The position numbers and the translations under genes are program-made. Shown here one piece after another: positions 6,742-12,792 of a stretch of DNA of 25,609 bases (position 1 is the first letter of the stretch; each line of letters starts with the position of its first letter). Location of the stretch: the IMG/VR virus record IMGVR_UViG_3300044972_000332, positions 1 to 25,609 of that record, one strand, 5' to 3'. A model generated the notes under the pieces. The model worked only from the letters and a program-made list of their open reading frames with translations, searched no databases and had not been told where the DNA came from. This DNA is from a virus.

Positions 6742-7073
6742 GTTAGCCCTTTCTTCGCGCATGGTGCGCGTTGTGCGAACACTGCCGCCAGTAGGTGGTC
6801 CGCGCCCCTGTTAGGCCCGTGGTACCGCTCCAGTCCCTCTTGCGTCCACTTGATCAGCGTGTCCCTCGTTGGCGTCATGCCGGTTGGGCAGTGCACGATC
6901 CCCGTCATGGCGTCGTACGCGCCCTGCACGTAGCCGGTGGCCTGCACCGCCTGCGGGGTGTACTGGTGTTTGAGCGCGTCTTTAAGTTGCATGATAGTCA
7001 ACTGTTGAGAGTAAGCGCTCACTTCAAATAGGGCGCTTGCTGTGATGATGAGGGCTTTAATTACGCGGTTCAT
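6738..7073 (-). CDS. Secreted Rap1a/Tai-like protein
   Basis: Residues 1-24 form a signal peptide (MNRVIKALIITASALFEVSA then YSQQ), so the protein should be exported to the periplasm. The mature part has ATGYVQGAYDAMTGIVHCPTGMTPTRDTLIKW and then ADHLLAAVFAQRAPC. This follows the Rap1a/Tai domain pattern: GY..G..DA....CP.G.T...L......, then a helix ending in (A/F)PC, with two cysteines placed for a disulfide. Rap1a proteins protect Serratia from type VI effectors, but the fold is widespread in phages with no proven role. A periplasmic inhibitor or superinfection factor is an inference. The ATG has GGAG seven bases upstream and lies 17 bases inside the previous gene. Confidence 0.75.
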   Translation of the reverse strand: MNRVIKALIITASALFEVSAYSQQLTIMQLKDALKHQYTPQAVQATGYVQGAYDAMTGIVHCPTGMTPTRDTLIKWTQEGLERYHGPNRGADHLLAAVFAQRAPCAKKGLT

Positions 7074-7317
7074 GTCTTTGCTCCATCTCAGCCGCTAGGC
7101 TGTTTAGTTGGTCGTGTGCGTCGGGGTTCCATATTGCATCGTCTAGCGACGGGCCTGTTAGGGTCGTGTTGATGGTCCACTGGTTTGCCTCTCGGGTAAA
7201 CAGGGGCCGCAGGTACCGGCCCAACATGGCGTCGTCCACCAATCGGTCGGCTCTTGCCCGCTCCAATTCGTACGACCGCTTGTAGGCCTCTGCTAGTTGT
7301 ATCATTCTGTCAATCAT
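7057..7317 (-). CDS. Hypothetical protein, 86 residues
   Basis: The N-terminus is a charged helix (MIDRMIQLAEAYKRSYELERARADRLVDDAML). The rest is polar with LTGPSLDDAIWNPDAHDQLNSLAAEMEQ. GGAAG lies six bases before the ATG, which overlaps the end of the sigma factor gene by eight bases, so it is probably translated together with that factor. A helper of the sigma factor would be an attractive idea from position alone, but the sequence gives no direct support. Confidence 0.7.
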   Translation of the reverse strand: MIDRMIQLAEAYKRSYELERARADRLVDDAMLGRYLRPLFTREANQWTINTTLTGPSLDDAIWNPDAHDQLNSLAAEMEQRHEPRN

Positions 7318-7834
7318 AATCTTCTTCCGTTATTTGGTCTTTCTTGTACGCGTCCAGTGACACCGGTTGTCTCTGACTCACCACCAGTCTGTCGCGGACC
7401 CTGCTCTCTGACAGGCCCGTCAACTTGGCCACCTCTTTGGGTGTGGCCTCCCTGTTAAGCACTTGGGCCAACTCGGTCTCCACCCGCTTGATCTTGCGCA
7501 GGTCCTCCTGCACCGACACCGGCACGTGAATGAGTAGGGCCTTATTTTCCACCGCTCTGAGCACTTGGCTCTTGATCAGTGTGCGCGCGTAACTCGCAAA
7601 CCTTCCCTGCGGTTTCCACCGGTGTGCCGCTTTCATCAGGGCTATGTAGCCCTCCTGCAGTAGGTCGTCGCGTGTCATGCTCCCCGTCATGTCCCACTGT
7701 GGCAACTTCTGCACGATGTACACCACCAGTCCCATGTTGGCCTCCACCAACTGGTCGTGGGCCTCCTCGTCACCCTGCACGATCCGGTGGTGTAGTTCGA
7801 TCTCTTGTTCTGCCGTCAGTAGTTGTCGTCGCAT
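7310..7834 (-). CDS. Sigma-70 family factor lacking region 4
   Basis: The protein has 174 residues. Residues 5-35 resemble region 1.2/2.1 (LLTAEQEIELHHRIVQGDEEAHDQLVEANMGLV). Region 2 continues through DDLLQEGYIALMKAAHRW and RFASYARTLIKSQVLRAVEN, the core-binding and -10 recognition helices. Residues ~102-160 match region 3 (HVPVSVQEDLRKIKRVETEL, then REATPKEVAKLTGLSESRVRDRLVVSQRQPVSLD). The protein stops within 15 residues of region 3, so region 4, which reads the -35 box and touches the beta flap, is absent. It should redirect host RNA polymerase to phage promoters with a -10 or extended -10 type element. The start is TAATG-coupled to the gene upstream with GGAGAG as RBS. Confidence 0.88.
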   Translation of the reverse strand: MRRQLLTAEQEIELHHRIVQGDEEAHDQLVEANMGLVVYIVQKLPQWDMTGSMTRDDLLQEGYIALMKAAHRWKPQGRFASYARTLIKSQVLRAVENKALLIHVPVSVQEDLRKIKRVETELAQVLNREATPKEVAKLTGLSESRVRDRLVVSQRQPVSLDAYKKDQITEEDYD

Positions 7835-8232
7835 TATCTCTCCAGTGTTAGGCGCTCAATTTGGCGCGCAAACTTAATCGTGTTATCACCTAAGTCGTTC
7901 ATGTCGCACTGGTACACCGCTGTGGCGCAGTCCACGATCTCTGAGGCTGTGAGGGGTATGTAGTTGTCTCTCTCGTACTTGAGCATGGCCTGCACGCCCT
8001 CCTCCCTGCCGGCCTCGTACGGGTCCCATGCCTCACAGTCGCACACGTAACGGGCCGCTTGGTGGCTTGCCTCTCTCGCAAACCCGTGTGGCGCCTTTGA
8101 GTGTGGGTTGCACTTGGGTTGTTGGGGGTCGGGGTGCTTGACGCCTTGGTCGTACGCGAACTGGACCATTTCAATGGTCCGCGGGTCCACGTTGACTATT
8201 TGCAACATTTGCGTAATGTCATCTCGGTTCAT
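7834..8232 (-). CDS. Hypothetical phage protein, 132 residues
   Basis: The start is taken at ATG 8232 (ATGA with the preceding gene); the frame extends 33 bases further but without support. The protein begins MNRDDITQMLQIVNVDPRTIEMVQFAYDQG, contains a His/Cys-bearing stretch (NPHSKAPHGFAREASHQAARYVCDCEAW) and ends in a charged helix (IKFARQIERLTLER). The opening residues recall small phage proteins of the M-x-x-x-D-I-x-x-M type. No domain is recognised. It immediately precedes the sigma factor. Confidence 0.75.
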   Translation of the reverse strand: MNRDDITQMLQIVNVDPRTIEMVQFAYDQGVKHPDPQQPKCNPHSKAPHGFAREASHQAARYVCDCEAWDPYEAGREEGVQAMLKYERDNYIPLTASEIVDCATAVYQCDMNDLGDNTIKFARQIERLTLER

Positions 8233-8426
8233 TTGTTCTTTTCCTTTAGACGGGCCTCTGCCCATTTAACCCCGTGGCGAAACGCTGTGCCTTCAACATA
8301 AATGTCGGGTATTTCGTCCTCTGTCAGGCCCACCCACTCGCGCTTGGGTTTTTTGGACCCCTCGTAGATCACCTGCATGCGCAACTTGGACCTGCGCTCT
8401 GCCTCGTTGAATTCATCTTGGTTCAT
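8229..8426 (-). CDS. Small conserved phage protein, 65 residues
   Basis: The start at ATG 8426 forms ATGA with the stop of the previous gene. The protein has a basic N-terminal half and the core WVGLTEDEIPDIYVEGTAFRHGVKWAEARLKEKN. This is a familiar phage pattern: G-L-T-(D/E)-(D/E)-E-I, then an acidic site, then F...W-A-E-A-(R/K)-L-K-E-K-N. Function is unknown. The pattern is related to the 55-residue protein at 6574-6741, suggesting two members of one family in this operon. Confidence 0.8.
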   Translation of the reverse strand: MNQDEFNEAERRSKLRMQVIYEGSKKPKREWVGLTEDEIPDIYVEGTAFRHGVKWAEARLKEKNK

Positions 8427-8665
8427 AGGTCGTACTCCTCGTCGATTACAGGCCACACTAGCAGTGGGGTGTCTTTGCCAATATACGCGTTATCTATGTT
8501 GAAGTCAATAAAATCCAGTGCCTCGTCCCACTCCATGCCGTCCCTCTCCATAAGTATGCTTACGATCTCATCGCCACTGTACACAAACACAGGCACACGT
8601 TCACCTGCTTGGTGCGTCAGGGTTGTCCCTATGATCGCCTTGTCTAAGTCGGTCCATCTTTTCAT
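8423..8665 (-). CDS. Conserved phage hypothetical, 80 residues
   Basis: I use ATG 8665, which has AAGGA five bases upstream. The frame is open to 8722, but that extension lies inside the preceding gene. The protein reads WTDLDKAIIGTTLTHQAGERVPVFVYSGDEIVSILMERDGMEWDEALDFIDFNIDNAYIG with TPL and V after it. This closely follows a very common phage family of the form D.AI.G...R......VYD...(C)I.ILM.RDGM..EEA.E...FN...AYVG..TP. No activity is known for that family. Confidence 0.85.
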   Translation of the reverse strand: MKRWTDLDKAIIGTTLTHQAGERVPVFVYSGDEIVSILMERDGMEWDEALDFIDFNIDNAYIGKDTPLLVWPVIDEEYDL

Positions 8666-8801
8666 CTCGGTCCTTTTCCAGTTGTTTTCTAAGAACATAC
8701 CTTGCGTCGGGCCTGCTTGCAAACCACCTGCTCAGTCTTTTGTCGTCGTCCTGCAATAACCCTTCGGGCCATCCGGTCTTTTTTATGTCCTGTCGTGCCA
8801 T
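8601..8801 (-). CDS. First gene after the hairpin, hypothetical, 66 residues
   Basis: The ATG at 8801 has GAGGA seven bases upstream, and that RBS begins right where the 27 bp inverted-repeat arm of the upstream hairpin ends. The protein is small and very charged (MARQDIKKTGWPEGLLQDDD, then KRLSRWFASRPDARYVLRKQLEKDRDEKMDRLRQ). Its last third overlaps the next gene by 65 bases in another frame. No family is recognised. It is probably the leading gene of the distal minus-strand unit. Confidence 0.65.
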   Translation of the reverse strand: MARQDIKKTGWPEGLLQDDDKRLSRWFASRPDARYVLRKQLEKDRDEKMDRLRQGDHRDNPDAPSR

Positions 8802-8815
8802 GTTTTGGTCCTCGC

Positions 8816-8930
<115 letters not shown>

Positions 8931-8953
8931 AGAACAGTACTAAAGTACTCATT

Positions 8954-9052
8954 TTATTCAAAGTAGCAAAGTAGGGCCAGTACAACAAAGGCCCACCGGC
9001 CTTTGTCGGCCGCCCACAGGGCCAACATGGTTATTAGGCCTAAGTACAGCAT
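8954..9052 (-). CDS. Small membrane protein, 32 residues
   Basis: The ATG at 9052 shares one base with the stop of the preceding gene (TGATG). The product is MLYLGLITMLALWAADKGRW followed by AFVVLALLCYFE: two short hydrophobic runs separated by ADKGRW. It would form one long or two short membrane helices. It is the last gene before hairpin element A. The start-stop coupling is the main evidence that it is translated. Confidence 0.6.
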   Translation of the reverse strand: MLYLGLITMLALWAADKGRWAFVVLALLCYFE

Positions 9053-9207
9053 CAGTACACCACCTTGATGGGTGTATCCGGTGGGATACAGGCCTTAAAG
9101 GCCTCTATGGCCTCTAGGCGCGAATTTCCGAAGTACTGACGGCCTGACCCTGTCCAAACCACCCACTGCTCTGCCACAGTGTTATACGCCACGTGTATGT
9201 TGATCAT
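9052..9207 (-). CDS. Hypothetical protein, 51 residues
   Basis: The ATG at 9207 overlaps the previous stop by ATGA and has GGGAAG five bases upstream. The protein starts MINIHVAYNTVAEQWVVWTG and continues with SGRQYFGNSRLEAIEAFKAC and IPPDTPIKVVY, a strand-strand-helix-strand layout that looks globular and complete. The pattern of an aromatic beta hairpin followed by S-x-x-E-A-I-x-A-F is typical of tiny phage beta-alpha proteins, but no named family is assigned. Confidence 0.7.
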   Translation of the reverse strand: MINIHVAYNTVAEQWVVWTGSGRQYFGNSRLEAIEAFKACIPPDTPIKVVY

Positions 9208-9422
9208 GTGATCTTCCCTTCATGGACCATTTTCTCAAACGTGTCAAATAAACGCTGAAACCGGATTTTGTACAACTCCTGCACGCCTAGTAGCACGTTC
9301 ATCATGCGGTCCTCGTCTTGGTACAGGGCCTCGGTATGGTAGATCATGTCTAGGTCTTCGGTAACACCCCAACACTGCATGATCTGTTCTTCCAGTGTGA
9401 ATCGGTCTATTTGTTCCATCAT
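9204..9422 (-). CDS. Conserved phage hypothetical, 72 residues
   Basis: The protein reads FTLEEQIMQCWGVTEDLDMIYHTEALYQDEDRMMNVLLGVQELYKIRFQRLFDTFEKMV. The pattern (F-x-L-E-x-x-I-M-x-C-W-x-V-x-(E/D)-D-(L/I)-D-x-(L/I), then L-L-G-(I/V)-x-x-L-Y-x-x-(K/R)-F-x-x-L-(F/W)-x-x-F-E) is one I recognise from many myovirus and cyanophage genomes, where it has no assigned role. It should be fully helical. The gene is coupled on both sides by ATGA overlaps. Confidence 0.82.
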   Translation of the reverse strand: MMEQIDRFTLEEQIMQCWGVTEDLDMIYHTEALYQDEDRMMNVLLGVQELYKIRFQRLFDTFEKMVHEGKIT

Positions 9423-9637
9423 GCCATGCTCCGGTTAAGGGTTTTCCCTAGTAGGTTAAAAAGGTCGTTTTGTGCCGCTTCTCGTTGGCCACACACCAGT
9501 AGGTGTTCAATGTCTGCTAACTGCTCTTGGCTGACCCACAGGCCGTCACCCGCGTCTGCCGGTGCCGTCACCACGTAGCCCCAGTCCCGCAGGTACTCGG
9601 CCACGTCGCGAATATCGTAGTCTTCTAACGATCTCAT
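9419..9637 (-). CDS. Hypothetical protein, 72 residues
   Basis: The protein begins MRSLEDYDIRDVAEYLRDWGYVV, a helix that resembles the start of small phage proteins of the D-x-x-D-(V/I)-x-x-Y-(L/V)-x-x-x-G-(Y/F) type. It then has DGLWVSQEQLADIEHLLVCGQREAAQNDLFNLLGKTL. It is probably all-helical. It shares ATGA overlaps with both neighbours. No function is known. Confidence 0.75.
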   Translation of the reverse strand: MRSLEDYDIRDVAEYLRDWGYVVTAPADAGDGLWVSQEQLADIEHLLVCGQREAAQNDLFNLLGKTLNRSMA

Positions 9638-9858
9638 TGCTTTCCTCCTAATTGCAGGGCAATATCAACAAGCTTTTGGTCGTACGCATACCCTGCCTCG
9701 TACGACGTCCAGTTTGGGTCAAACAAACCTATCAATTCATTTAACTCCGCGTCTAACGCTGTTGCTAGGTCTAACACCTCCTGTGTTATCTCCTCGTCGT
9801 TGCTAATCGTGGACGTCAACGATTGGGCGCGTTTCAATATAGATACTAATGCTTTCAT
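9634..9858 (-). CDS. Hypothetical protein, 74 residues
   Basis: This is an acidic helical protein (MKALVSILKRAQSLTSTIS, then EITQEVLDLATALDAELNELIGLFD, then YEAGYAYDQKLVDIALQLGGKQ). Heptad-like leucine spacing in residues 20-45 suggests a helical bundle or dimer. It is ATGA-coupled to the genes on both sides. No family is recognised. Confidence 0.72.
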   Translation of the reverse strand: MKALVSILKRAQSLTSTISNDEEITQEVLDLATALDAELNELIGLFDPNWTSYEAGYAYDQKLVDIALQLGGKQ

Positions 9859-10091
9859 GCTGTCTCCACTGGTTCGTAAGTCATTTGAAATATGTCAGGC
9901 TTGCATGGGTAATGCTCACCCTTCACGCCTGTGATGATCCAGTCACCCGAACTGACAATATGATCACCCTCAAGGGTTTCGATCAAGTTAACATTCATGC
10001 CACTGAGAGACGCCTCAACGACTGCAGGGTGGTCACCATCTTTAAACCATTGCGTGGCTTCAATGACCACAGGCTTTTTTCTGAATTTCAT
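9855..10091 (-). CDS. Conserved phage protein with GDWI...YPCKPDIF motif
   Basis: The start is ATG 10091, in ATGA overlap with the previous gene; 24 further upstream codons are open but unlikely. The 78-residue protein begins MKFRKKPVVIEATQWF and ends GDWIITGVKGEHYPCKPDIF then TYEPV. This is the signature of a very common phage family (M-(K/R)-F-R-K-K-P-V-V-I-E-A, then P-G-D-W-I...G-E-x-Y-P-C-K-P-D-I-F...T-Y-E). The fold is predicted to be a small beta barrel. Its role is unknown. Confidence 0.85.
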   Translation of the reverse strand: MKFRKKPVVIEATQWFKDGDHPAVVEASLSGMNVNLIETLEGDHIVSSGDWIITGVKGEHYPCKPDIFQMTYEPVETA

Positions 10092-10249
10092 GTTGTCTCC
10101 TTCTTTTCCACCTTGATGGCCAGTAAATGCTTGTCTCCCAACATGCGCACAGATTTTACCCACTGGCGCATGTTGTGTCGGGCTGTGCTCGTCGGCACAA
10201 ATTCACGCACAAAAAGTGTGCGCACGTGTTTTAACATTGTTGTGTTCAT
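10088..10249 (-). CDS. Small basic phage protein, 53 residues
   Basis: The start at ATG 10249 makes ATGA with the previous stop. The sequence (KHVRTLFVREFVPTSTARHN then MRQWVKSVRMLGDKHLLA) matches a recurrent tiny phage protein with V-R-x-L-(F/W)...(V/T)-P-x-x-x-x-R-H-x-x-R-x-W-V-x-S-V-R-x-L-G-x-x-(H/W)-L-L-A. It is strongly basic and could contact nucleic acid. The role is unknown. Confidence 0.78.
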   Translation of the reverse strand: MNTTMLKHVRTLFVREFVPTSTARHNMRQWVKSVRMLGDKHLLAIKVEKKETT

Positions 10250-10422
10250 TTTGTTGCCTCTGCTTCCAATTCTTCTAAAAATAATATCACGTCGTCTAGG
10301 CAATCGCCTATCGTGGTCTCTGTGCCGTCGTTGTCTTTTGGTTTGTTCTTGGTGCGCGTGGACAATGCCTCGCGCACGTCGATCAGGTCAAACAATGCTG
10401 ACTGTAAATTGTTCAGGTTCAT
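10246..10422 (-). CDS. Hypothetical protein, 58 residues
   Basis: The start at ATG 10422 makes ATGA with the preceding gene. Two helices (LNNLQSALFDLIDVREALST and IGDCLDDVILFLEELEAEATK) flank a polar linker (KNKPKDNDGTETT). It is acidic overall. The layout suits a helical hairpin that may dimerise. No family is recognised. Confidence 0.68.
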   Translation of the reverse strand: MNLNNLQSALFDLIDVREALSTRTKNKPKDNDGTETTIGDCLDDVILFLEELEAEATK

Positions 10423-10760
10423 CGCGCTGTCTCCCATACGTCTTCGATGTGCCAGTCGTCGGGGTCGCAGTGTGTGTCGAATGATGCCCCGTCTAGCTTC
10501 TTGGCCAACTCGTATGCCTCGTCTAGGCTATTGGCCTCGATCTCTGCCTCACACATAGCACTGTACGACGCGCGCACCTTGAACTTGCGTTTTGGTGCCT
10601 CGGGCCAGTCTTCTTTGTAGATGTGGATCGGGTTGTCGTTGTGGTCGTAGACCTCCACCCACAGGGCGCCCAATGACATGTGCACCGCCACCCACCCGTT
10701 GTCTTTGCCAATCCAAACCTCTGCTCGGTTTTGTTGGTTTTGTTTTGCTAACACTGTCAT
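10419..10760 (-). CDS. Hypothetical protein, DpnD/PcfM-like C-terminal half
   Basis: The protein has 113 residues, with GAGGAG eight bases before the ATG. The N-terminal half is beta-rich with many Trp and acidic residues (VWIGKDNGWVAVHMSLGALW). The C-terminal half (FKVRASYSAMCEAEIEANSL, then DEAYELAKKLDG and DDWHIEDVWE) has the beta-alpha pattern of small phage proteins that carry a DpnD/PcfM-like repeat: a strand with alternating residues, then (S/D)-x-(D/E)-E-A-x-x-x-A. It shares four bases with the preceding gene (ATGA). Confidence 0.75.
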   Translation of the reverse strand: MTVLAKQNQQNRAEVWIGKDNGWVAVHMSLGALWVEVYDHNDNPIHIYKEDWPEAPKRKFKVRASYSAMCEAEIEANSLDEAYELAKKLDGASFDTHCDPDDWHIEDVWETAR

Positions 10761-10912
10761 TTTGTTTTCTCCTCTTTTTTAATCTGATCACGCACGTCGT
10801 CGATCGCCAGTCGTATTCTGTCCAGTCGGTCCCAATCGCCCTCGTCAAAACAGACCTTGTCTTCGGCCAGTAAAAACGCTAGGTGCTCTTCTAGGGTTGA
10901 TAGGGTGATCAT
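10757..10912 (-). CDS. Small helical protein, 51 residues
   Basis: AAAGGAG lies six bases before ATG 10912, and the start forms ATGA with the preceding gene while the stop forms ATGA with the next. The product begins MITLSTLEEHLAFLLAEDKV and ends with a charged helix (RLDRIRLAIDDVRDQIKKEE). The double coupling and strong RBS make translation very likely. No family is recognised. Confidence 0.75.
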   Translation of the reverse strand: MITLSTLEEHLAFLLAEDKVCFDEGDWDRLDRIRLAIDDVRDQIKKEEKTK

Positions 10913-11127
10913 GTTGTCTCCTTTCGTTGGTAAACTGTTTCGATGTACCGCTTTGCGGACTCCATGCTGTCGTGGTATTTGGTGCCCTTGTCCATGATCA
11001 ACATGGTCACAGGGCGCCTGTCTTCATGCAGACTACGCAGGTCACCAAACGACAGCCACCCCACTTTCTTGCCGTCGAAGAACACGTCCTGCCCGTCACA
11101 GGCTCGGTCAAGCTTGTAATCTATCAT
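10909..11127 (-). CDS. Hypothetical protein, 72 residues
   Basis: The protein begins MIDYKLDRACDGQDVFFDGK and continues KVGWLSFGDLRSLHEDRRPV and ESAKRYIETVYQRKE. It appears to be a small alpha-beta domain with a strand pair around DGKKVGWLSFGD. It is ATGA-coupled to the gene upstream. No function is known. Confidence 0.72.
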   Translation of the reverse strand: MIDYKLDRACDGQDVFFDGKKVGWLSFGDLRSLHEDRRPVTMLIMDKGTKYHDSMESAKRYIETVYQRKETT

Positions 11128-11390
11128 ACTGCCTCCTGTGTGTATGTGTTGCCTGCCAACTTGACTGACAGGATGGTCTCGCGGTTGATCGCGCGGTACT
11201 CTTCCTTTTTAACGTCAAACACTGTCAGGTACTTGTCCGCGTCCAACTTGGACGTGCCACCCTTCAGGTACTTTGTGACGCCTAAACGGCACAACATTGT
11301 GCGCTCTGTGCCGTCTTTTTTGACGAACACCACGCTGACAAAACGGCCGTTTGATTCGGCCACGATAGAGGCTAGTTCTTTGCTGTCCAT
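11124..11390 (-). CDS. Conserved phage beta-barrel-like protein, 88 residues
   Basis: I start at ATG 11390, which has AAGGAG six bases upstream; ATG 11411 lies before the RBS and inside the previous gene. The core VSVVFVKKDGTERTMLCRLG then VTKYLKGG, YLTVFDVKKEEYRAINRETI and LSVKLAG matches a family common in podoviruses and other phages: F-x-K-K-D-G-(T/S)-x-R-x-M-x-C-R-x-G-V...L-x-G-G...(V/L)-x-(V/D)...Y-R-x-I-x-x-x-x-I-x-x-(V/I). It is predicted to be a small beta barrel. The role is unknown. Confidence 0.85.
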   Translation of the reverse strand: MDSKELASIVAESNGRFVSVVFVKKDGTERTMLCRLGVTKYLKGGTSKLDADKYLTVFDVKKEEYRAINRETILSVKLAGNTYTQEAV

Positions 11391-11400
11391 GGTTTTCTCC

Positions 11401-11655
11401 TTAAATTTCATAAATAACTACGTTGGGGTCAATCTTCATCAGGTCTTTTGCCGCACCTGATAACATGCGGTACTTCATCTGCGCCTCTGTGTGGCTGATC
11501 TCGCCATCACAGTACAGGTTTTCGGGGCTTAGTTGAATGTCGATCAACTCTGCCACCTGTTGTCTGCCTTCCGGTGTGTCGATTGTCAGGGCAGGGTTGC
11601 CGAAAATCTTACGCCAGTCGTTTTCTGCTTTGATAAATTTCTGTAACTTTTTCAT
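11401..11655 (-). CDS. Hypothetical protein, 84 residues, own leader repeat
   Basis: ATG 11655 has AAAGGAG six bases upstream and one copy of the conserved leader repeat 15 bases further up, so this gene probably has its own promoter. The protein is helical and polar (MKKLQKFIKAENDWRKIFGN, then TPEGRQQVAELIDIQLSPENLYCDGEISHTEAQMKYRMLSG). The DGEIS..EA..KYR segment recalls small phage proteins that count turns between helices. No family is assigned. The frame is open above the start only because it reads through the leader repeat. Confidence 0.75.
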   Translation of the reverse strand: MKKLQKFIKAENDWRKIFGNPALTIDTPEGRQQVAELIDIQLSPENLYCDGEISHTEAQMKYRMLSGAAKDLMKIDPNVVIYEI

Positions 11656-11669
11656 GGTTTGCTCCTTTG

Positions 11670-11697
11670 TACTACTATGGTCAATTGGGGGTGAATT
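11670..11697 (-). promoter_or_regulatory. Leader/promoter-like repeat, copy 1
   Basis: This is the first of eight near-identical copies, all read on the minus strand. The core is AATTCACCCCCAATTGACC followed by ATAGTAGTA, and it ends 10-15 bases before a strong RBS. The two AATT(C/G)ACC halves are direct repeats 11 bp apart, one helical turn. A TTGACC box and a loose TAGTAT could be -35/-10 elements, but the spacing (15 bp from the first half-site) is not canonical. A phage-specific promoter or an operator is equally possible. Here it also contains the TAA of the upstream gene. Confidence 0.75.
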
Positions 11698-12223
11698 AGG
11701 GCATGTTCCTAATATAGTCTGATGAATACGTGACGTACCCCACAAACTCGGAGGGGACAATGTAACTGTCGTAATGGTGCAGGGCCAAATGGTTTTCAAT
11801 CTCGTTGGGGTCCATAAGGGCCTTCTCGTCGATTGAATGAATGATCACCATGGGCTCAATGTCGTGCTCTGTCACACCAAACCGGCCATGTGTCATCATG
11901 CCAAACCAAACCATGACCTTGGGGGCTTGGTCGGTCTCTGCTCTCAGGTAATCGCGCACTGTGTCCATGTCCTCTGCGCTCACTGTCCACGCAGGGATGC
12001 CACCATCCAAGATCAGGCCTCCTGCACCACGACCCCACTTGTCGGTGCCTAGGATGGTGGACACATAGTAGCGTGTCACAAACTGGCCGTACTCGCAGTG
12101 GGGGTACCGGCCGTCGTAGAACTCGACCAGTGGCTTGTCCTCGTCGTGTGTCAGGCAGAAGTCACGTCCGTACTTGTCACCCTTGCGCAAAATGCGCACG
12201 TTGAATTTGTCTACTGTAATCAT
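11696..12223 (-). CDS. Conserved phage hypothetical, 175 residues
   Basis: The protein begins MITVDKFNVRILRKGDKYGR and continues DFCLTHDEDKPLVEFYDGRYPHCEYGQFVTRYYVSTIL. This Thr-His-Asp-Glu-Asp-containing opening and the following beta-rich segment occur in many phage genomes with no assigned activity. A Gly-rich loop (WGRGAGGLILDGG) precedes a helix (SAEDMDTVRDYLRAE), and a strand-rich end includes the motif ALHHYDSYIVPSEF. It may be an enzyme-sized single domain, but no catalytic motif is clear. The start overlaps the previous stop by ATGA, and the stop lies in leader copy 1. Confidence 0.82.
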   Translation of the reverse strand: MITVDKFNVRILRKGDKYGRDFCLTHDEDKPLVEFYDGRYPHCEYGQFVTRYYVSTILGTDKWGRGAGGLILDGGIPAWTVSAEDMDTVRDYLRAETDQAPKVMVWFGMMTHGRFGVTEHDIEPMVIIHSIDEKALMDPNEIENHLALHHYDSYIVPSEFVGYVTYSSDYIRNMP

Positions 12224-12651
12224 TCTGTTGTCTCCTCGACAAATTGTTCCTGAAATGCGGCCAGTATGAACAGGCCCATCTTGTCCTCAATACGCTCCTG
12301 CGTGTCCATAGACAGCATGCCGTTGGCACGACGCGACCTAATTTCTTTGGCCACGCCTGCAATTTTAAACAGCGTGCTGAACTCACGTGCCCTGTTGCAC
12401 AGGCCGTTGTTGTACACGTCGTAGTAGCAGTTAACTGCGCGCCTGAATGCCTCTAAATGCTTGTTGGCACCCTTGGCGTCCTCCACCACGCCAAAAATTG
12501 GCAGAAGCTTTTCTAACGCGTCGGCCTTCAATTGATACCGGCCTTGGCCGGTCCAGTATGTCCTGTTCATGGTTTTGTCCTCTATTGGGTTGCGAAAGTC
12601 TTGTGGTTTTTCGGCCTCGAATTCGGCCATTGTTTTGATCTCTGTGTTCAT
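12220..12651 (-). CDS. Conserved phage hypothetical, 143 residues
   Basis: AAGGAG is seven bases before ATG 12651. After a 27-residue acidic lead, the body reads TYWTGQGRYQLKADALEKLL and then FRRAVNCYYDVYNNGLCNRA. This is a conserved phage family whose signature is (F/Y)-W-x-G-x-G-x-Y-Q...L...L-(I/V)-P...R-x-(A/S)-x-(C/L)-Y-Y-D-x-(Y/F)-N-N-G-(L/M)-C-N. The family is of unknown function and usually encoded among early genes. An internal ATG at residue 28 just before the conserved part could also serve as start. Confidence 0.85.
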   Translation of the reverse strand: MNTEIKTMAEFEAEKPQDFRNPIEDKTMNRTYWTGQGRYQLKADALEKLLPIFGVVEDAKGANKHLEAFRRAVNCYYDVYNNGLCNRAREFSTLFKIAGVAKEIRSRRANGMLSMDTQERIEDKMGLFILAAFQEQFVEETTE

Positions 12652-12662
12652 GGTGTGCTCCT

Positions 12663-12782
12663 TTAGTGAAATTCGTAAATGACAATGTGTTCGACTCTGA
12701 AGTCTTCATACTTACAAAAATAAGTCTGAATTTCAGGAATATAAAAGCCCGCATTCTTGGCGTTGATTAGTGTTCTTTGCAT
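12663..12782 (-). CDS. Very small protein, 39 residues
   Basis: AAGGAG lies six bases before ATG 12782. The product (MQRTLINAKNAGFYIPEIQT, then YFCKYEDFRVEHIVIYEFH) looks like a compact beta-rich mini-protein ending in alternating hydrophobic residues. The strong RBS of the same type as the neighbouring genes is the main evidence. No family is recognised. Confidence 0.65.
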   Translation of the reverse strand: MQRTLINAKNAGFYIPEIQTYFCKYEDFRVEHIVIYEFH

Positions 12783-12792
12783 GGTCTGCTCC

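Noticed and set aside
9849-10484. 211-residue plus-strand frame
   Set aside because: It lies opposite five coupled minus-strand genes with good RBS sites and recognisable families, and its translation is Cys/Arg-rich and family-free.
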